Below are positions 22,842-23,758 of a stretch of 23,758 bases of DNA, one piece after another; position 1 is the first letter of the stretch; each line of letters opens with the position of its first letter. Position numbers and translations under genes: made by a program. The notes beneath the pieces are model-generated. The model was not told the DNA's origin and made no database searches. It worked only from the letters and a program-made list of their open reading frames with translations. The stretch comes from an uncultured Methylotenera sp. (GTDB taxonomy: Bacteria; Pseudomonadota; Gammaproteobacteria; Burkholderiales; Methylophilaceae): the NCBI RefSeq assembly GCF_946479685.1, contig NZ_CAMLGS010000032.1, positions 1 through 23,758 on the forward strand. Reading direction: 5' to 3'.

Positions 22842-23165
22842 ATGACTTACGTCGTTACCGAAAACTGTATTCAATGTAAATTCACTGACTGTGTAGATGT
22901 TTGCCCAGTTGATTGCTTTGTAGAAGGCCCTAACTTCCTGGCAATTAACCCAGACGAATGTATTGACTGCACACTATGCGTTGCGGAATGTCCAGCGGAA
23001 GCCATCTTTGCCGAAGATGATGTACCGGCAGATCAACAAGAGTATATTGCGTTGAACGCCCGCTTTGCGCAGGTATGGCCAACCATTACTGCACGTAAAG
23101 AAGCATTGCCAGATGCTGAAGCGATGAACGGTGCGCCAAACAAACGTGATTTATTGGTTGAGTAA
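22842..23165 (+). CDS. fdxA: Seven-iron ferredoxin (3Fe-4S and 4Fe-4S), FdxA type
   Basis: The protein has 107 residues. The cysteines match the Azotobacter ferredoxin I pattern with an offset of one: Cys9, Cys17 and Cys50 for the 3Fe-4S cluster and Cys21, Cys40, Cys43 and Cys46 for the 4Fe-4S cluster; Cys12 and Cys25 are the usual extra cysteines. The C-terminal half is the acidic extension typical of FdxA. It is a soluble low-potential electron carrier. Its position directly after the sulfate operon, which has no flavoprotein for CysI, makes it a candidate donor for sulfite reduction, but FdxA genes are widespread and this is inference. A strong terminator follows. Confidence 0.95.
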   Translation: MTYVVTENCIQCKFTDCVDVCPVDCFVEGPNFLAINPDECIDCTLCVAECPAEAIFAEDDVPADQQEYIALNARFAQVWPTITARKEALPDAEAMNGAPNKRDLLVE

Positions 23166-23187
23166 TCTATAGATTGCATCAAAAACG

Positions 23188-23212
23188 AAAAGGAGGCATA
23201 TGCCTCCTTTTT
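23188..23212 (+). terminator. Rho-independent terminator of fdxA
   Basis: AAAAGGAGGC (23188-23197) and GCCTCCTTTT (23202-23211) form a perfect stem with loop ATAT, followed by a further T. GC-rich stem plus A and T tracts make this a textbook terminator; the symmetry would allow some function on the other strand too. Confidence 0.92.
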
Positions 23213-23218
23213 GCCTAT

Positions 23219-23250
23219 GTGCTTACCACTTAAGGTGCTTACTACTTAAG
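23219..23250. repeat. Tandem 16-bp direct repeat, two copies
   Basis: GTGCTTACCACTTAAG (23219-23234) is followed without a gap by GTGCTTACTACTTAAG (23235-23250); one base differs. Each copy ends in the palindrome CTTAAG. The pair fills the space between the fdxA terminator and the start of the YgjP-like gene, and the last TAAG may serve as its weak ribosome binding site. Confidence 0.85.
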
Positions 23251-23258
23251 CCGCTGTG

Positions 23259-23753
23259 ATGACTAAACCATTAAGATTCCTCCAACACTACTCGCCTACC
23301 CTGCAAGATAAAATCAGGCAACTGCAAGCGCAGGACTTACTCGGCGAGTACATCACGCAGCGCTACCCACAAGCACACAGCATACAGACCGACAAAGCCC
23401 TATACCAGTATAGTAATGAGATTAAGCAAGCGTTTTTACGTAACGCACCGCAGCTTGATAAGGTGCACTACGACAGTAAACTAGGCATAGAACATCACGC
23501 ACTGGGCCTCAATACTGCCATTTCTCGCGTACAGGGCGGTAAGCTCAAGGCTAAGAAAGAAATCAGGATTTCGTCTTTTTTTAAAGAATCCCCTGCTGAA
23601 TTCTTACGCATGATTGTGGTACATGAACTGGCACATTTAAAAGAGCGCAACCATGACAAAGCTTTTTATCAGCTTTGTCAGCATATGGAACCCAACTATC
23701 ATCAACTCGAGTTTGATTGCCGCGTTTACCTGACCTGGAAAAGCGAAAAGTAA
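23259..23753 (+). CDS. YgjP-type (DUF45) zinc metallopeptidase
   Basis: With the ATG at 23259 the protein has 164 residues; a GTG one codon earlier (23256) is the alternative. The signature HELAHLKERNHDKAFYQLCQ, with HELAH at 122-126 and a third His at 132, is that of the YgjP/WLM-related SprT-like peptidases, and the ending MEPNYHQLEFDCRVYL is usual. Members are soluble and their substrates are mostly unknown. No signal peptide is seen. The gene stands alone at the window end after a strong terminator, and the gap leaves little room for a promoter apart from the tandem repeat. Confidence 0.88.
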   Translation: MTKPLRFLQHYSPTLQDKIRQLQAQDLLGEYITQRYPQAHSIQTDKALYQYSNEIKQAFLRNAPQLDKVHYDSKLGIEHHALGLNTAISRVQGGKLKAKKEIRISSFFKESPAEFLRMIVVHELAHLKERNHDKAFYQLCQHMEPNYHQLEFDCRVYLTWKSEK

Positions 23754-23758
23754 GCAGC

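Noticed and set aside
1..23758. CRISPR arrays, insertion sequences, prophage genes, toxin-antitoxin or defence islands
   Set aside because: No regularly spaced repeats, transposase or integrase motifs or terminal inverted repeats were seen; the ATPases and the protease have ordinary housekeeping neighbours.

Overview
The window reads as a chromosomal segment of a betaproteobacterium. The best fit is the Methylophilaceae (Methylotenera or Methylophilus-like), judged from moderate GC content, the cysI-DUF934-cysH-cysD-cysN gene order and protein character. This placement is an inference from family resemblance, not from a search. No tRNA, rRNA, insertion sequence, integrase, CRISPR array or origin was seen, and no gene-free stretch exceeds 300 bases (the longest are 564-819, 10036-10255, 6691-6878 and 16302-16480).

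Layout. (1) 1-2013 looks like the edge of a surface-polysaccharide region. It holds the 5' part of a mannose-1-phosphate guanylyltransferase gene on the minus strand, then a divergent gene for a beta-propeller protein that ends in a tail resembling those of glycosyltransferases. (2) 2075-6690 is a tight minus-strand run transcribed rmuC, moaD, moaE, a Lon-family protease without the classical N-domain, and hslR. (3) 6879-10035 is a plus-strand, translationally coupled trio: a CHASE2 membrane sensor with no recognisable output enzyme, a secreted SH3-like protein and a secreted M48 zinc protease. This is the best candidate in the window for an undescribed functional module. (4) 10256-11434 is a PPK2 polyphosphate kinase gene with its own consensus-like promoter. 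Upstream of it lies a perfect 14-bp stem-loop whose loop looks like anti-Shine-Dalgarno sequence. (5) 11568-16301 is a minus-strand series: cysB, a DUF302 protein, a HerA/DUF853 ATPase, a YigZ/IMPACT protein and an AI-2E/PerM-type membrane protein. (6) 16481-22730 is the assimilatory sulfate reduction operon: a TauE/SafE-family permease, cysI, DUF934, an APS-reductase-type cysH, cysD and cysN. It is divergent from cysB, whose product is the likely activator. (7) 22842-23753 carries the 7Fe ferredoxin fdxA with a textbook terminator, then a YgjP-type metallopeptidase gene preceded by a tandem 16-bp repeat.

How the genes work together. Sulfate would be activated to APS by CysDN and reduced directly to sulfite by the 4Fe-4S CysH. 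No cysC is present or needed. CysI, a siroheme/4Fe-4S enzyme, would then reduce sulfite to sulfide. No cysJ flavoprotein or ABC sulfate importer is present, which makes the TauE-like protein a candidate importer and the adjacent FdxA a candidate electron donor. The minus-strand moaDE pair supplies molybdopterin synthase, but its neighbours rmuC, the Lon-like protease and hslR concern DNA and protein quality control, so shared expression rather than one pathway probably explains that cluster.
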